Below, in pieces: positions 9,968-18,585 of a stretch of 64,000 nt of DNA. The position numbers were made by a program, and so were the translations under genes. The DNA lies in contig JAPLKL010000014.1 in NCBI GenBank assembly GCA_026388095.1, positions 62,001-126,000 on the forward strand, given 5' to 3'. The stretch comes from Elusimicrobiota bacterium (GTDB taxonomy: Bacteria > Elusimicrobiota > Elusimicrobia > UBA1565 > UBA9628). Under the pieces are notes generated by a model. It saw nothing but the letters and a program-made list of their open reading frames with translations. It did not search any database and was not told the origin of the DNA. Numbering within the stretch: the first letter of the stretch is position 1; each line of letters begins with the position of its first letter.

Positions 9968-10813
9968 TTGAAGACCTCTCGGCTCCTTCCCGGTTTCGCT
10001 GCTGCGGCATTCCTGGGCTTGACCGGCTGCGCCGGCCTGCGCTACCAGCCCGAGGTCCCGGTCCTGCCCCGCTCTGCCGGCGAACCGGTCCCGCTCAAGG
10101 TGGGGCTGGTGGTGGAGAACACCAACCCGCAAATGGACGCGAGCGGCTTTGCGGCCATGTATGTGGCCAACCAGAGCCAGGTAGACTTCGGCCGGCTCCT
10201 AGCCGACGGCATACGCGGATCGCATCTCTTCGAGGATGTGCGCTATCCCATGCCGCACACCATGGAATCCCTGCAGAACGCGGACCTGGTCTTCAACGCG
10301 AGCTTCACGCGTTCATTCAACGCCGACCCGGCCAAGGGCCCCAAGGCCTTCCTGACTGGGTTCCTGCTCTTCCTGCCGGTGTGCTTCATCGAATACGACG
10401 ACCACTACGGCGCCACAGGCCGCGTCACGGTGGATGACACGCACGGCAAATGGGTCAAGGAGTATTCCCAGACCCTGGACCTGACCGCTTCCTGGAAGCT
10501 CTTCAGCGAGGGTCGTTCCTACAAAGAAGGCCCCCCCACCGCGGCCAGCGGCCTCGTGGCCCAGCTGGTGCAGGCCATGATCGCGGACCGGACGCTGTTC
10601 GAGAAGCTGGCGCGCGACAAGACCTCGCGCCCGGCCCGCAAGGCCGCGCCGGTTCCGGCCCCGGAAGAGGCCGCGGCGCCAGCCCAGGCCGAAGCCCCGG
10701 CGCAGACCGCTCCGTCCGAGGGCCCGGCCGCCGAGCCGGCGCCGGAGCCTGTCCAACCGGCCGAGAAGCCCAAGCCGAAGAAGCCCATCACCAGCAACGA
10801 CGACCAGCTCTGA
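9968..10813 (+). CDS. Lipoprotein with Pro/Ala-rich tail, unknown function
   Basis: A 281-residue protein from a TTG start with a strong GGAGGGAGGG site just upstream. The signal peptide ends in the lipobox 'LTGC' (Cys about residue 21). The middle 180 residues form one soluble domain; 'LFEDVRYPM' and 'FLLFLPVCFIEY' are recognisable segments of an envelope lipoprotein type with a hydrophobic patch. The last 75 residues are almost pure Ala/Pro/Glu/Lys, like a wall-spanning linker. It starts 12 nt after argF and ends 4 nt before the CDF exporter gene, so it is probably cotranscribed. No function is assigned. Confidence 0.75.
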   Translation: MKTSRLLPGFAAAAFLGLTGCAGLRYQPEVPVLPRSAGEPVPLKVGLVVENTNPQMDASGFAAMYVANQSQVDFGRLLADGIRGSHLFEDVRYPMPHTMESLQNADLVFNASFTRSFNADPAKGPKAFLTGFLLFLPVCFIEYDDHYGATGRVTVDDTHGKWVKEYSQTLDLTASWKLFSEGRSYKEGPPTAASGLVAQLVQAMIADRTLFEKLARDKTSRPARKAAPVPAPEEAAAPAQAEAPAQTAPSEGPAAEPAPEPVQPAEKPKPKKPITSNDDQL

Positions 10814-10817
10814 GCGG

Positions 10818-12212
10818 ATGAGATCCGAAGCCGAGCGCGAGAAGCGCGCCGTAGCCTTCCTCTCGGTGAGCGCCGCCATCCTGCTCACCGCGACCAAGCT
10901 CGCGGTCGGGCTCTGGACCAACAGCCTGGGCATACTCTCCGAAGCCGCCCATTCCGGCCTCGACCTCCTGGCCGCGGGCATGACCTTCTGGGCCGTCTCG
11001 GTCTCGGGCCGGCCCGCGGACGAGGACCATGCCTACGGACACGGCAAGGTCGAGAACCTCTCCGCGCTCTTCGAGACGCTGCTGCTGCTGCTCACCACCG
11101 TCTGGATCGTCTGGGAGGCCCTGGAGCGACTCTTCTTCCTGGACGCGCGCGTGGAGGTCAACGTCTGGTCGTTTTTGGTCATCGGACTCTCCCTCGTGGT
11201 CAACACCGTGAGCTCCCGGGCCCTCAAGCGCGCCGCGGTCAAGCACTCCAGCCAGGCCCTGGAAGCCGACGCCCTGCATTTCTCCACGGACGTCTGGTCT
11301 TCCTGGGTGGTCATCGTGGGCCTGGCCGGCGTGCTCGCGGCCCAGCGCCTCGGCCTGCCCGTCCTGGCCAAGGCGGACGCGGTGGCGGCTATGGGGGTGG
11401 CCCTCATCGTCCTGTGGGTCTGCTGGCAGTTGGGCAAGAAGTCCGTCGACGACCTGCTCGACGCCACCCCCAAGGAGCTGCATGACAAGGTGTCGGCCGC
11501 GGCCCGGGTGGAGGGCGTCTCCCAGGTCCGCCAGGTGCGCGTGCGCCGCAGCGGCCCCGCGGTCTTCGCGGACGTCATCATCACCGTGAGCCACGACACG
11601 CCCCTGGAGCGCGCCCACGAGACCGCGGACCGCTCCGAGGCGGCGGTGCGCGCCGCCCTGCCCGGCGCGGACGTGCTGGTGCACGTGGAGCCCAGCGCCG
11701 ATGACGACGGTCCCCTCACCATGGCCCGGGTCCTGGCCGCGCGCCACGGCCTGGGAGCCCACGGCATCCGCGTCATCGAAGAGGACGGCCAGCTCGGCAT
11801 GGAGCTCCACCTCGAGGTCCGCGACGACCTTTCCCTCGACCAGGCCCACGCGCTGGCCAGCCGCTTCGAAGCCGACCTGCGCGGCCGCGTGCCGCGGCTC
11901 TCATCCGTGGTCACCCACATCGAGCCGGCCGGCGAGTGCCGTCTCAGCCAGCCCGACCCGGAAGGGGAGAAGCGAGTGGTCGCCAGCCTGGAGCGCTTCG
12001 CGGCATCCGAAAAGTCCCCCTTCATCCCCCACGAGCTCAAGGTGAGCGTCTCGGGCGAGGAGCTCTCCCTCTCCCTGCACTGCATCATGGCCCCGCAGAC
12101 CGCGATCAAGGAAGCCCACGACTTCACCGTGCGCCTGGAGAAGCACCTGCGCGCCGCGGTCCCGGAGCTGGGCCGCGTGGTCATCCACGCCGAGCCGCCC
12201 GAGGCGCCCTAG
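10818..12212 (+). CDS. Cation diffusion facilitator (metal exporter) with three C-terminal dimerisation repeats
   Basis: A proton-coupled divalent metal exporter (zinc, iron, manganese or cobalt) in the inner membrane. The first 220 residues carry six membrane helices with metal-site motifs 'SLGILSEAAHSGLDLLAA' (helix 2) and 'ALEADALHFSTDVWSS' (helix 5), and the 'DEDHAYGHGKVE' loop. Ordinary CDF proteins have one cytosolic ZT-dimer domain of about 80 residues. This 464-residue protein has three in tandem, each ending in a similar strand ('VLVHVEP', 'VVTHIEP', 'VVIHAEP'). It lies 4 nt after the lipoprotein gene. Metal specificity cannot be read with confidence. Confidence 0.9.
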   Translation: MRSEAEREKRAVAFLSVSAAILLTATKLAVGLWTNSLGILSEAAHSGLDLLAAGMTFWAVSVSGRPADEDHAYGHGKVENLSALFETLLLLLTTVWIVWEALERLFFLDARVEVNVWSFLVIGLSLVVNTVSSRALKRAAVKHSSQALEADALHFSTDVWSSWVVIVGLAGVLAAQRLGLPVLAKADAVAAMGVALIVLWVCWQLGKKSVDDLLDATPKELHDKVSAAARVEGVSQVRQVRVRRSGPAVFADVIITVSHDTPLERAHETADRSEAAVRAALPGADVLVHVEPSADDDGPLTMARVLAARHGLGAHGIRVIEEDGQLGMELHLEVRDDLSLDQAHALASRFEADLRGRVPRLSSVVTHIEPAGECRLSQPDPEGEKRVVASLERFAASEKSPFIPHELKVSVSGEELSLSLHCIMAPQTAIKEAHDFTVRLEKHLRAAVPELGRVVIHAEPPEAP

Positions 12213-12242
12213 CCCTTATCCCAGGAACGACTCAACACTGGA

Positions 12243-13310
12243 TTGATACAACGATACGTCGAGCGGCTGTCCCGGTCAACTGCACTCCTGGTGGGCTTCG
12301 CATTGGTGGGGCTGCTTTGGGTTTTTGAGTATGCCACCGGCCTGGAGATGAGCACTTCTTTCTTCTGCATCATCCCGATCGGCCTGGTGGTCTGGCGGGT
12401 CGGGGGCAGATGGACCCTTGGCATGCCTGTGGTCGCCACCATCGCTTGGTACTCAGCCGAATTCGTCGAGGGGAGGGTCTACTCTCATTTCTGGATCGAA
12501 GGCTTCACCGCGCTGACCCGGCTGGCCTTCTTTCTCATATTCGCCTACCTGCTCACCACCCTGCGCAAGAACTTCGCCATAGAGGAATCATCTCGGCGAC
12601 AGGCAGAGGAGATCTCCCGCCTCAAATCGAGCATGATGGGCCTCGTCAGCCACGAATACGGCAATATGCTGACCCACTTGAAGTTGGCGACGTTCCTGCT
12701 TCAGCAATCGGAGCTGGCCCCTGTGCCGGAATCCCGAGCGGACTCTTATGAGATGATCGAGAGAGCCATCGAACATTTGAGACTTACGACCCGGAACTTC
12801 CTAAGCCTCAATCGTCTCGAATCCGGGCAGCTCCAGCTTGACCTGCGCGCCACTCCCATGGGCTCCGTGGCTTCCGAGACGCTGAGGTTCATGCAGCCGC
12901 TCATCAAAGCCAAGAAGCTGAAACTTGAGATGGACTTCCCTGCGGCCCCGGTTTCCGTAAAAGCCGATCCCGAGGCGCTCTCGATCATCGTGAGCAACCT
13001 CATGACCAACGCCATCAAGTACACGAATGCGGGCACCATCACCGTCCGGATCGCTCGGGACGAGGGGCCGCCGCCGCGAGCCTTGTTCTCGGTCCAGGAT
13101 ACGGGCATCGGGATCTCCGCCCAGGATCGGGAGAAGGTATTCAACGGCTTCCGTACGGATGAGGGTCAGAAGGTCGCCAAGGGCTTTGGATTAGGCCTGA
13201 GGCTCATCAAGGAGCTCGTCGAACGGCATGGCTCCCATCTGGAGGTCGAGAGCGAATCAGGAAAGGGCTCACGGTTCTTCTTCTACCTCCCCCTCGAGTC
13301 GGAGCCATGA
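12243..13310 (+). CDS. Membrane sensor histidine kinase
   Basis: A 355-residue protein with a TTG start. Four hydrophobic segments fill residues 14-105, a small membrane sensor region. A coiled linker leads to the H-box 'LVSHEYGNMLTHL'. The catalytic half has the N-box 'NLMTNAIKYT', G1 'DTGIGIS' and G2 'GFGLGLRLI'. The H-box is unusual: the common R-T-P-L after the phospho-accepting His-Glu is replaced by Y-G-N-M-L. No response regulator is adjacent. The TGA overlaps the ATG of the next gene (ATGA), coupling it to the permease. The signal sensed is unknown. Confidence 0.85.
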   Translation: MIQRYVERLSRSTALLVGFALVGLLWVFEYATGLEMSTSFFCIIPIGLVVWRVGGRWTLGMPVVATIAWYSAEFVEGRVYSHFWIEGFTALTRLAFFLIFAYLLTTLRKNFAIEESSRRQAEEISRLKSSMMGLVSHEYGNMLTHLKLATFLLQQSELAPVPESRADSYEMIERAIEHLRLTTRNFLSLNRLESGQLQLDLRATPMGSVASETLRFMQPLIKAKKLKLEMDFPAAPVSVKADPEALSIIVSNLMTNAIKYTNAGTITVRIARDEGPPPRALFSVQDTGIGISAQDREKVFNGFRTDEGQKVAKGFGLGLRLIKELVERHGSHLEVESESGKGSRFFFYLPLESEP

Positions 13311-14281
13311 AGACACCCGCGCCCCGCGCCGTCTCCTGGCTGCTCTTCGCGGTCCTGGCCCTGCTGGTCGTGGCCTTCCGGCTCGGGCCGGCCGTGGTGG
13401 CCGGCTTCTTCGCCTACACCATGCTCGACGTCGTCCACCGCCGGTTGGCGGCGCGCACGGGCCCGGTCCGGTCGCGCTGGCTGTCTTTGCTGGCCTTCCT
13501 CGCCGCCGCCGCCGTGATGACCTGGCTGTCCGGACGCCTGCTGCGCGAGAGCCTCACCTCCATCCCCGACATCCTGGACCGGGCCCTGCCCCGCATCAGC
13601 GAGCTGTCCCTGCGCTACGGCATAGAGCTCCCGTTCGACACCACGGAGGAACTGCACCAGTCGGCGGTCAAGTCCCTCTTCGAGAACGCCCACGCCCTCA
13701 CCCGCGGCACCGGCTTGCTCACCAAGAAGGTGTTCCGTATCCTCATGGCCCTGCTCATCGCGGTCTTCTGTTTCATGAACTCCGAGGGGAACGGGGACCG
13801 GGAGAGCCTCTACGACGCCTGGGGCCTAGAGTTCAAAGAGAGGATCGCGAGTTTCGTGCGGAGCTTCGAGCTCATCCTCAAGGCGCAAGTCGTCATCTCC
13901 GCCATCAACACCTGCTTCACGGCCGTCTTCCTCGTCGTCCTGGATTTCCCGCATGCGGCCTTCCTGGTGCCGATCACCTTCGTACTCGGGATATTGCCCA
14001 TCGTCGGCAACCTCTTGAGCAACACGATCATCATCGGGGCCGCGCTGGCCATTTCTCTGCGCCACGCGGCCCTGGCCCTCGCATTCCTGGTCCTCGTCCA
14101 CAAAGGGGAATACTTCCTGAACAGCCGGATCGTCGGTTCGACCATCCAGGCCCCCATGTGGCAGACCTTGTTGGGCATCCTCATGGGGGAGGCCCTCCTG
14201 GGTGTGCCCGGCATCATCCTGGCCCCGGCAGTCCTGCACTACGTCCGGGTCGACATGCAGGAGATTGCCGCCGGGGGCTGA
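13307..14281 (+). CDS. AI-2E family (YdiK/PerM-type) permease
   Basis: A 324-residue polytopic inner-membrane protein. It shows the layout of the AI-2E transporter family: N-terminal helices, an amphipathic extracytoplasmic region ('LPRISELSLRYGIELPFDTTEEL'-like, residues 85-125), then the conserved C-terminal helices with 'LPIVGNLLSNTIIIGAAL', 'SRIVGSTIQAP' and 'LGILMGEALLGVPGIILAPAVL'. Members export small molecules or ions, and the substrate is uncertain even in studied cases. It is coupled to the histidine kinase by a 4-nt ATGA overlap, so the kinase may control or sense the same process (inference). Confidence 0.85.
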   Translation: MKTPAPRAVSWLLFAVLALLVVAFRLGPAVVAGFFAYTMLDVVHRRLAARTGPVRSRWLSLLAFLAAAAVMTWLSGRLLRESLTSIPDILDRALPRISELSLRYGIELPFDTTEELHQSAVKSLFENAHALTRGTGLLTKKVFRILMALLIAVFCFMNSEGNGDRESLYDAWGLEFKERIASFVRSFELILKAQVVISAINTCFTAVFLVVLDFPHAAFLVPITFVLGILPIVGNLLSNTIIIGAALAISLRHAALALAFLVLVHKGEYFLNSRIVGSTIQAPMWQTLLGILMGEALLGVPGIILAPAVLHYVRVDMQEIAAGG

Positions 14282-14288
14282 GGCCGGC

Positions 14289-15878
14289 TCAGTACCGGGC
14301 CTTGGCGGCGTGCGCCAGGAGGCGCACCACCGTGAAGAGCTCCTCCGGGTCAACCGGCTTGGGCAGGAATATCTGGTAGCCCGCGGTCAGGGCCCGGGCC
14401 CGGTCCTCCGCCGTGGCGTAGGCGGTCACGGCCGCGGCCGGGACCAGCCCCCCCTCCTGGGGCCGCAGGGCCCGGATGCGGCGGATGAAGGCATAGCCGT
14501 CCTCGTCGGCCATGGCGATGTCCGAGATGACCACGTCCGGCCGCGCCTGATTGAAGGCCGCGAAGCCTTCCAAGGCGGAGGCCGCGCCGCGGGCTTCGGC
14601 CCCGCCGTGCGTCAGCACCGCGGTGAGCATCTGGCGCGTGTCATCGTCGTCCTCCACCACCAGGATGCTCACCCCCTTGAGAAGCTGCAGCGGCTCATCC
14701 TCGGTCTCCGCTCCGCGCGCCGGCGCCGCGGCTGGGCGCGCGCCCGGCGGCGGCGCGGCCAGGGGCAGGACCACGGTCAGCCTCGCTCCCTTCCCGGGCG
14801 TCGGCGGGTCCACGGTGACGGAGCCGCCGTGCAGGTCGAGCAGGCGCTTGACGATGGTCAGACCCAGGCCCAGGCCCCGGTGCTCGCGCGTGAAGGTCTC
14901 CTCGTGCTGGCGGAACACGTCGAAAAGATGGGGATAGAACTCGGGGCAGATGCCCGGGCCCGTGTCCTCCACGGTCACCACGGCGCGCTCGCCTTCCCGG
15001 CGCATGAGCACCGTCACCTTGCCCCCGGCCGGGGTGAACTTGAGCGCGTTGGCGATGAGGTTCCAGAAGACCTGGCTCAGCCGCAGCGGGTCGCCCTCCA
15101 CCCAAAGACCGGCCGCGGGCTGGCAGACCAAGCGCTGGTTCTTGGCCTGGGCCGGGGACAGGAAGTGGGCCACCGCGTCCGAGACCGCGCCGGCCAGGTC
15201 CACGATCTGCTTCTTGAGGGCCAGCTTGCGGCGCATGAGGCCGGAGATGTCGAGGAGTTCCTCGATGATCTGCCGTTCCGACTCCATGTTGCGCGCGATC
15301 ACCTTGAGGGCGTAGTCGCGTTGGCCGGAGTTCATCTCCCCGGAGCGCAGCAGCCAAGTCCACCCCAGGACCGCGGTCAGGGGCGTGCGCAGCTCGTGAG
15401 AGACCAAAGCCAGGAACCGGTCCCGCGCCTGGTTGGCCTCCTCGGCTTCGGCCCGCGCGGCCTTCTCCATGTCCAGGCTGGCGGCGTTGCGCTGGAGGGC
15501 CTCGCGCAGGGCGTCGTCGAGGCGCTGGTGCTCGGTGATGTCCCGGCCCGCGGCGTAGATGAGCTTCTCTCCCGGCGCCGACCGGGCTTCCCACATGAGC
15601 CACCGGTAGGAGCCGTCCCGGCAGCGCCAGCGGCTCTTAAAGGACAGGGCGGCCTCGCCGTCCGCCAGTTTGCGCGCCGCGGCCATCGTGGCTTCCCGGT
15701 CCTCGGGATGAACGTACTCTATGTAGGGGGTCGCCAGGAGATCCTGGCGGGCGTGGCCCAAAGTCTCCTCCCAGGCCGGGTTGAGCTCCTTGAGATAGCC
15801 GTCGAACCCCGCGATGCAGAGCAAGTCCAGCGACAAATCGAAGAACTTCGCGTAGCGCGCCGCAGCGCCCCCCTTCAT
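14289..15878 (-). CDS. PAS-domain hybrid histidine kinase with C-terminal receiver
   Basis: A 529-residue cytosolic protein without membrane segments. Order: PAS domain (residues about 12-130, 'FDLSLDLLCIAGFDGYLKELNPAW' through the PAC motif 'AAGRDITEHQRLDDAL'), coiled linker, HisKA with canonical 'SHELRTPLTAVLGW', HATPase_c ('NLIANALKFT', 'DTGPGI', 'GLGLGLTIVKRL'), a Pro/Ala linker, and a receiver domain ('ILVVEDDDDTRQML', phospho-Asp in 'VVISDIAMADEDGY', Lys in 'FLPKPVD'). The start at 15878 is chosen for GGGAGG 5 nt upstream; a longer frame begins at 15995 without a site. It converges on the AI-2E gene. A phosphorelay partner is not nearby. Confidence 0.9.
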   Translation of the reverse strand: MKGGAAARYAKFFDLSLDLLCIAGFDGYLKELNPAWEETLGHARQDLLATPYIEYVHPEDREATMAAARKLADGEAALSFKSRWRCRDGSYRWLMWEARSAPGEKLIYAAGRDITEHQRLDDALREALQRNAASLDMEKAARAEAEEANQARDRFLALVSHELRTPLTAVLGWTWLLRSGEMNSGQRDYALKVIARNMESERQIIEELLDISGLMRRKLALKKQIVDLAGAVSDAVAHFLSPAQAKNQRLVCQPAAGLWVEGDPLRLSQVFWNLIANALKFTPAGGKVTVLMRREGERAVVTVEDTGPGICPEFYPHLFDVFRQHEETFTREHRGLGLGLTIVKRLLDLHGGSVTVDPPTPGKGARLTVVLPLAAPPPGARPAAAPARGAETEDEPLQLLKGVSILVVEDDDDTRQMLTAVLTHGGAEARGAASALEGFAAFNQARPDVVISDIAMADEDGYAFIRRIRALRPQEGGLVPAAAVTAYATAEDRARALTAGYQIFLPKPVDPEELFTVVRLLAHAAKARY

Positions 15879-16029
15879 GAAACCTCCCGCTGCCTCATTG
15901 TACCCTCGCGCGGTCAACTTTGTGTCAAATCCCCCGGGCCCGGCCGGTTTGACGGGCCTTTGACAACCAGGGCGTAAAATGTTCTCCTGAAGCAAGGATC
16001 CGGAGACCCACCCAGCCCAAGGAGGCCGA

Positions 16030-16632
16030 ATGACCTACCTACTGCCCGAACTGCCCTACGCCAAGGACGCCCTGACCCCGCACATCTCAGCCGAGACCAT
16101 CGATTTCCACTACGGCAAGCACCACAAGACCTACGTGGACAACCTCAACAAATTCCTGGCTGGAAATCCCCTGGAGAAGGAGACCGCCCTGGAAGACGTG
16201 GTCCGCAAGGCGCCGCAGGGGCCGCTCTTCAACAACGCGGCCCAGGTCTGGAACCACACCTTCTACTGGAACAGCCTCAGGCCGCAGGGAGGCGGCGAGC
16301 CCAAGGGCAGGCTGGCCGAGGCCGTGGCCAAGGCCTACGGCTCATTGGCCAAGCTCCAGGAGGAGTTCACGGCCAAGGCCGTCGGCCATTTCGGCTCCGG
16401 CTGGGCCTGGCTGGTCCTCAAGGAGGGCAAGCTCTCCGTGGAGACCACGGCAAACGCGGGCACGCCTCTGACCTACGGCTGCACCCCGCTGCTGACCTGC
16501 GACGTCTGGGAGCACGCCTACTACATCGACTACCGCAACGCGCGGGCCAAGTACGTGGAGAGCTTCTGGAAGATCGCGAACTGGGAGTTCGCTGAGAAGA
16601 ATCTCGAGGCCGCCTCGGTTAAGAACGGCTAG
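16030..16632 (+). CDS. sodB: Superoxide dismutase, Fe/Mn family (iron-type features)
   Basis: Dismutates superoxide to oxygen and hydrogen peroxide. The 200-residue protein has the metal ligands: His in 'FHYGKHHKTYVDNLN', His in 'QVWNHTFYWNSL', and the Asp/His pair in 'CDVWEHAYYIDY'. The 'NNAAQVWNH' segment and the rest are closer to iron SODs, but metal choice cannot be settled by sequence alone. There is no signal peptide, so it is cytosolic. AAGGAGG 6 nt before the ATG sets the start. A paired-hairpin structure follows the gene. It indicates exposure to oxygen despite the low-potential enzymes elsewhere in the window. Confidence 0.95.
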   Translation: MTYLLPELPYAKDALTPHISAETIDFHYGKHHKTYVDNLNKFLAGNPLEKETALEDVVRKAPQGPLFNNAAQVWNHTFYWNSLRPQGGGEPKGRLAEAVAKAYGSLAKLQEEFTAKAVGHFGSGWAWLVLKEGKLSVETTANAGTPLTYGCTPLLTCDVWEHAYYIDYRNARAKYVESFWKIANWEFAEKNLEAASVKNG

Positions 16633-16638
16633 CAGCTT

Positions 16639-16720
16639 GCCGTCCAATGGACTTCCGGGCCCGTAGGGCCCGGAAGTCGACTCCCGAGCCGCTGCGCGGC
16701 TCGGGAGTCCATTCTACGGC
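16639..16720. terminator. Paired-hairpin (three-way junction) inverted repeat between sodB and fabF
   Basis: Two perfect hairpins lie back to back: 16651-16677 (12-bp stem, 3-nt loop) and 16679-16709 (14-bp stem, 3-nt loop). The sequences outside them also pair: 16646-16653 with 16706-16713 and, after a 2-nt mismatch, 16639-16643 with 16716-16720. The outer and inner pairings overlap slightly, so a three-armed junction or alternative folds are possible. It lies between convergent genes, which fits a bidirectional terminator, but neither side has a clear U-tract. Confidence 0.6.
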
Positions 16721-16726
16721 AGGCAG

Positions 16727-17971
<1,245 letters not shown>

Positions 17972-18047
17972 GATGTTGTTTCCTCCAAGATCAGGATGAC
18001 GGCGGTCAGGAGATGATACCAAAATACCTCCCGGTCGCCCACCATGC

Positions 18048-18053
18048 TATCAT
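18048..18053 (+). promoter_or_regulatory. Extended -10 (TGC-TATCAT) for the DUF421 gene
   Basis: TATCAT preceded by TGC lies 27 nt before the ATG at 18081, with AGGAGG in the leader. It sits in the gap divergent from fabF. Confidence 0.45.
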
Positions 18054-18080
18054 TACGGCACCCCTTTCTCAGGAGGAACC

Positions 18081-18551
18081 ATGTGGCATCTCTTCATCCC
18101 CGACATATCGCTGGCCGAGAAGCTCCTGCGCTCGTTCGTCATCTACATCGTCCTCTACCTCATCATCCGCCTGACCGGCAAGCGCCAGGTGGCGCAGATG
18201 ACCCCCTTCGACCTGGTGGTCCTGCTGGTCCTGGCCAACGTGGTGCAGAACGCGGTCATCGGCCCGGACAACTCGCTGGGCGGCGGCATCATTGGCGCGG
18301 TGGCCATCGTAGGGCTCAACTGGCTCATGGCCGAGGCCGCCTTCCGCAGCAAGAAGGCCCGCCGCCTCATCGAAGGCGAGCCCGTCCTGCTCATCCACGA
18401 CGGCCGCATCCTGCGCCGCAGCCTGGACGGCCAGCGCATCACCGTCGACGAGCTCATGGCGGCCCTGCGCGAGAACGGCGTGGCCGACCCCCTGCGCGTG
18501 CGCTTCGCGGTCCTGGAGGACAACGGCAAGATCAGCGTCATGGCCAAGTGA
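18081..18551 (+). CDS. DUF421 (YetF-type) membrane protein
   Basis: A 156-residue protein with three N-terminal membrane helices and a small cytosolic C-terminal domain. Family marks are 'RLTGKRQVAQMTPFDLVVLLVLANVVQNAV' (conserved G-K-R and T-P-F-D), and 'GEPVLLIHDGRI' starting the soluble domain. The family is widespread and its molecular role is not established; in Bacillus related proteins are spore or membrane-stress associated. AGGAGG upstream supports the start. It ends 34 nt before the next gene, which has its own -10. Confidence 0.85.
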   Translation: MWHLFIPDISLAEKLLRSFVIYIVLYLIIRLTGKRQVAQMTPFDLVVLLVLANVVQNAVIGPDNSLGGGIIGAVAIVGLNWLMAEAAFRSKKARRLIEGEPVLLIHDGRILRRSLDGQRITVDELMAALRENGVADPLRVRFAVLEDNGKISVMAK

Positions 18552-18572
18552 GGCGGCAGGCCCCAAAATTGG

Positions 18573-18578
18573 TATAAA
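18573..18578 (+). promoter_or_regulatory. Extended -10 (TGG-TATAAA) 7 nt before the ATG at 18586
   Basis: TATAAA with an upstream TGG lies so close to the start codon that the transcript would begin at or one base before ATG. No Shine-Dalgarno sequence fits in the gap. Predicted leaderless mRNA. Confidence 0.5.
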
Positions 18579-18585
18579 AAAACAC

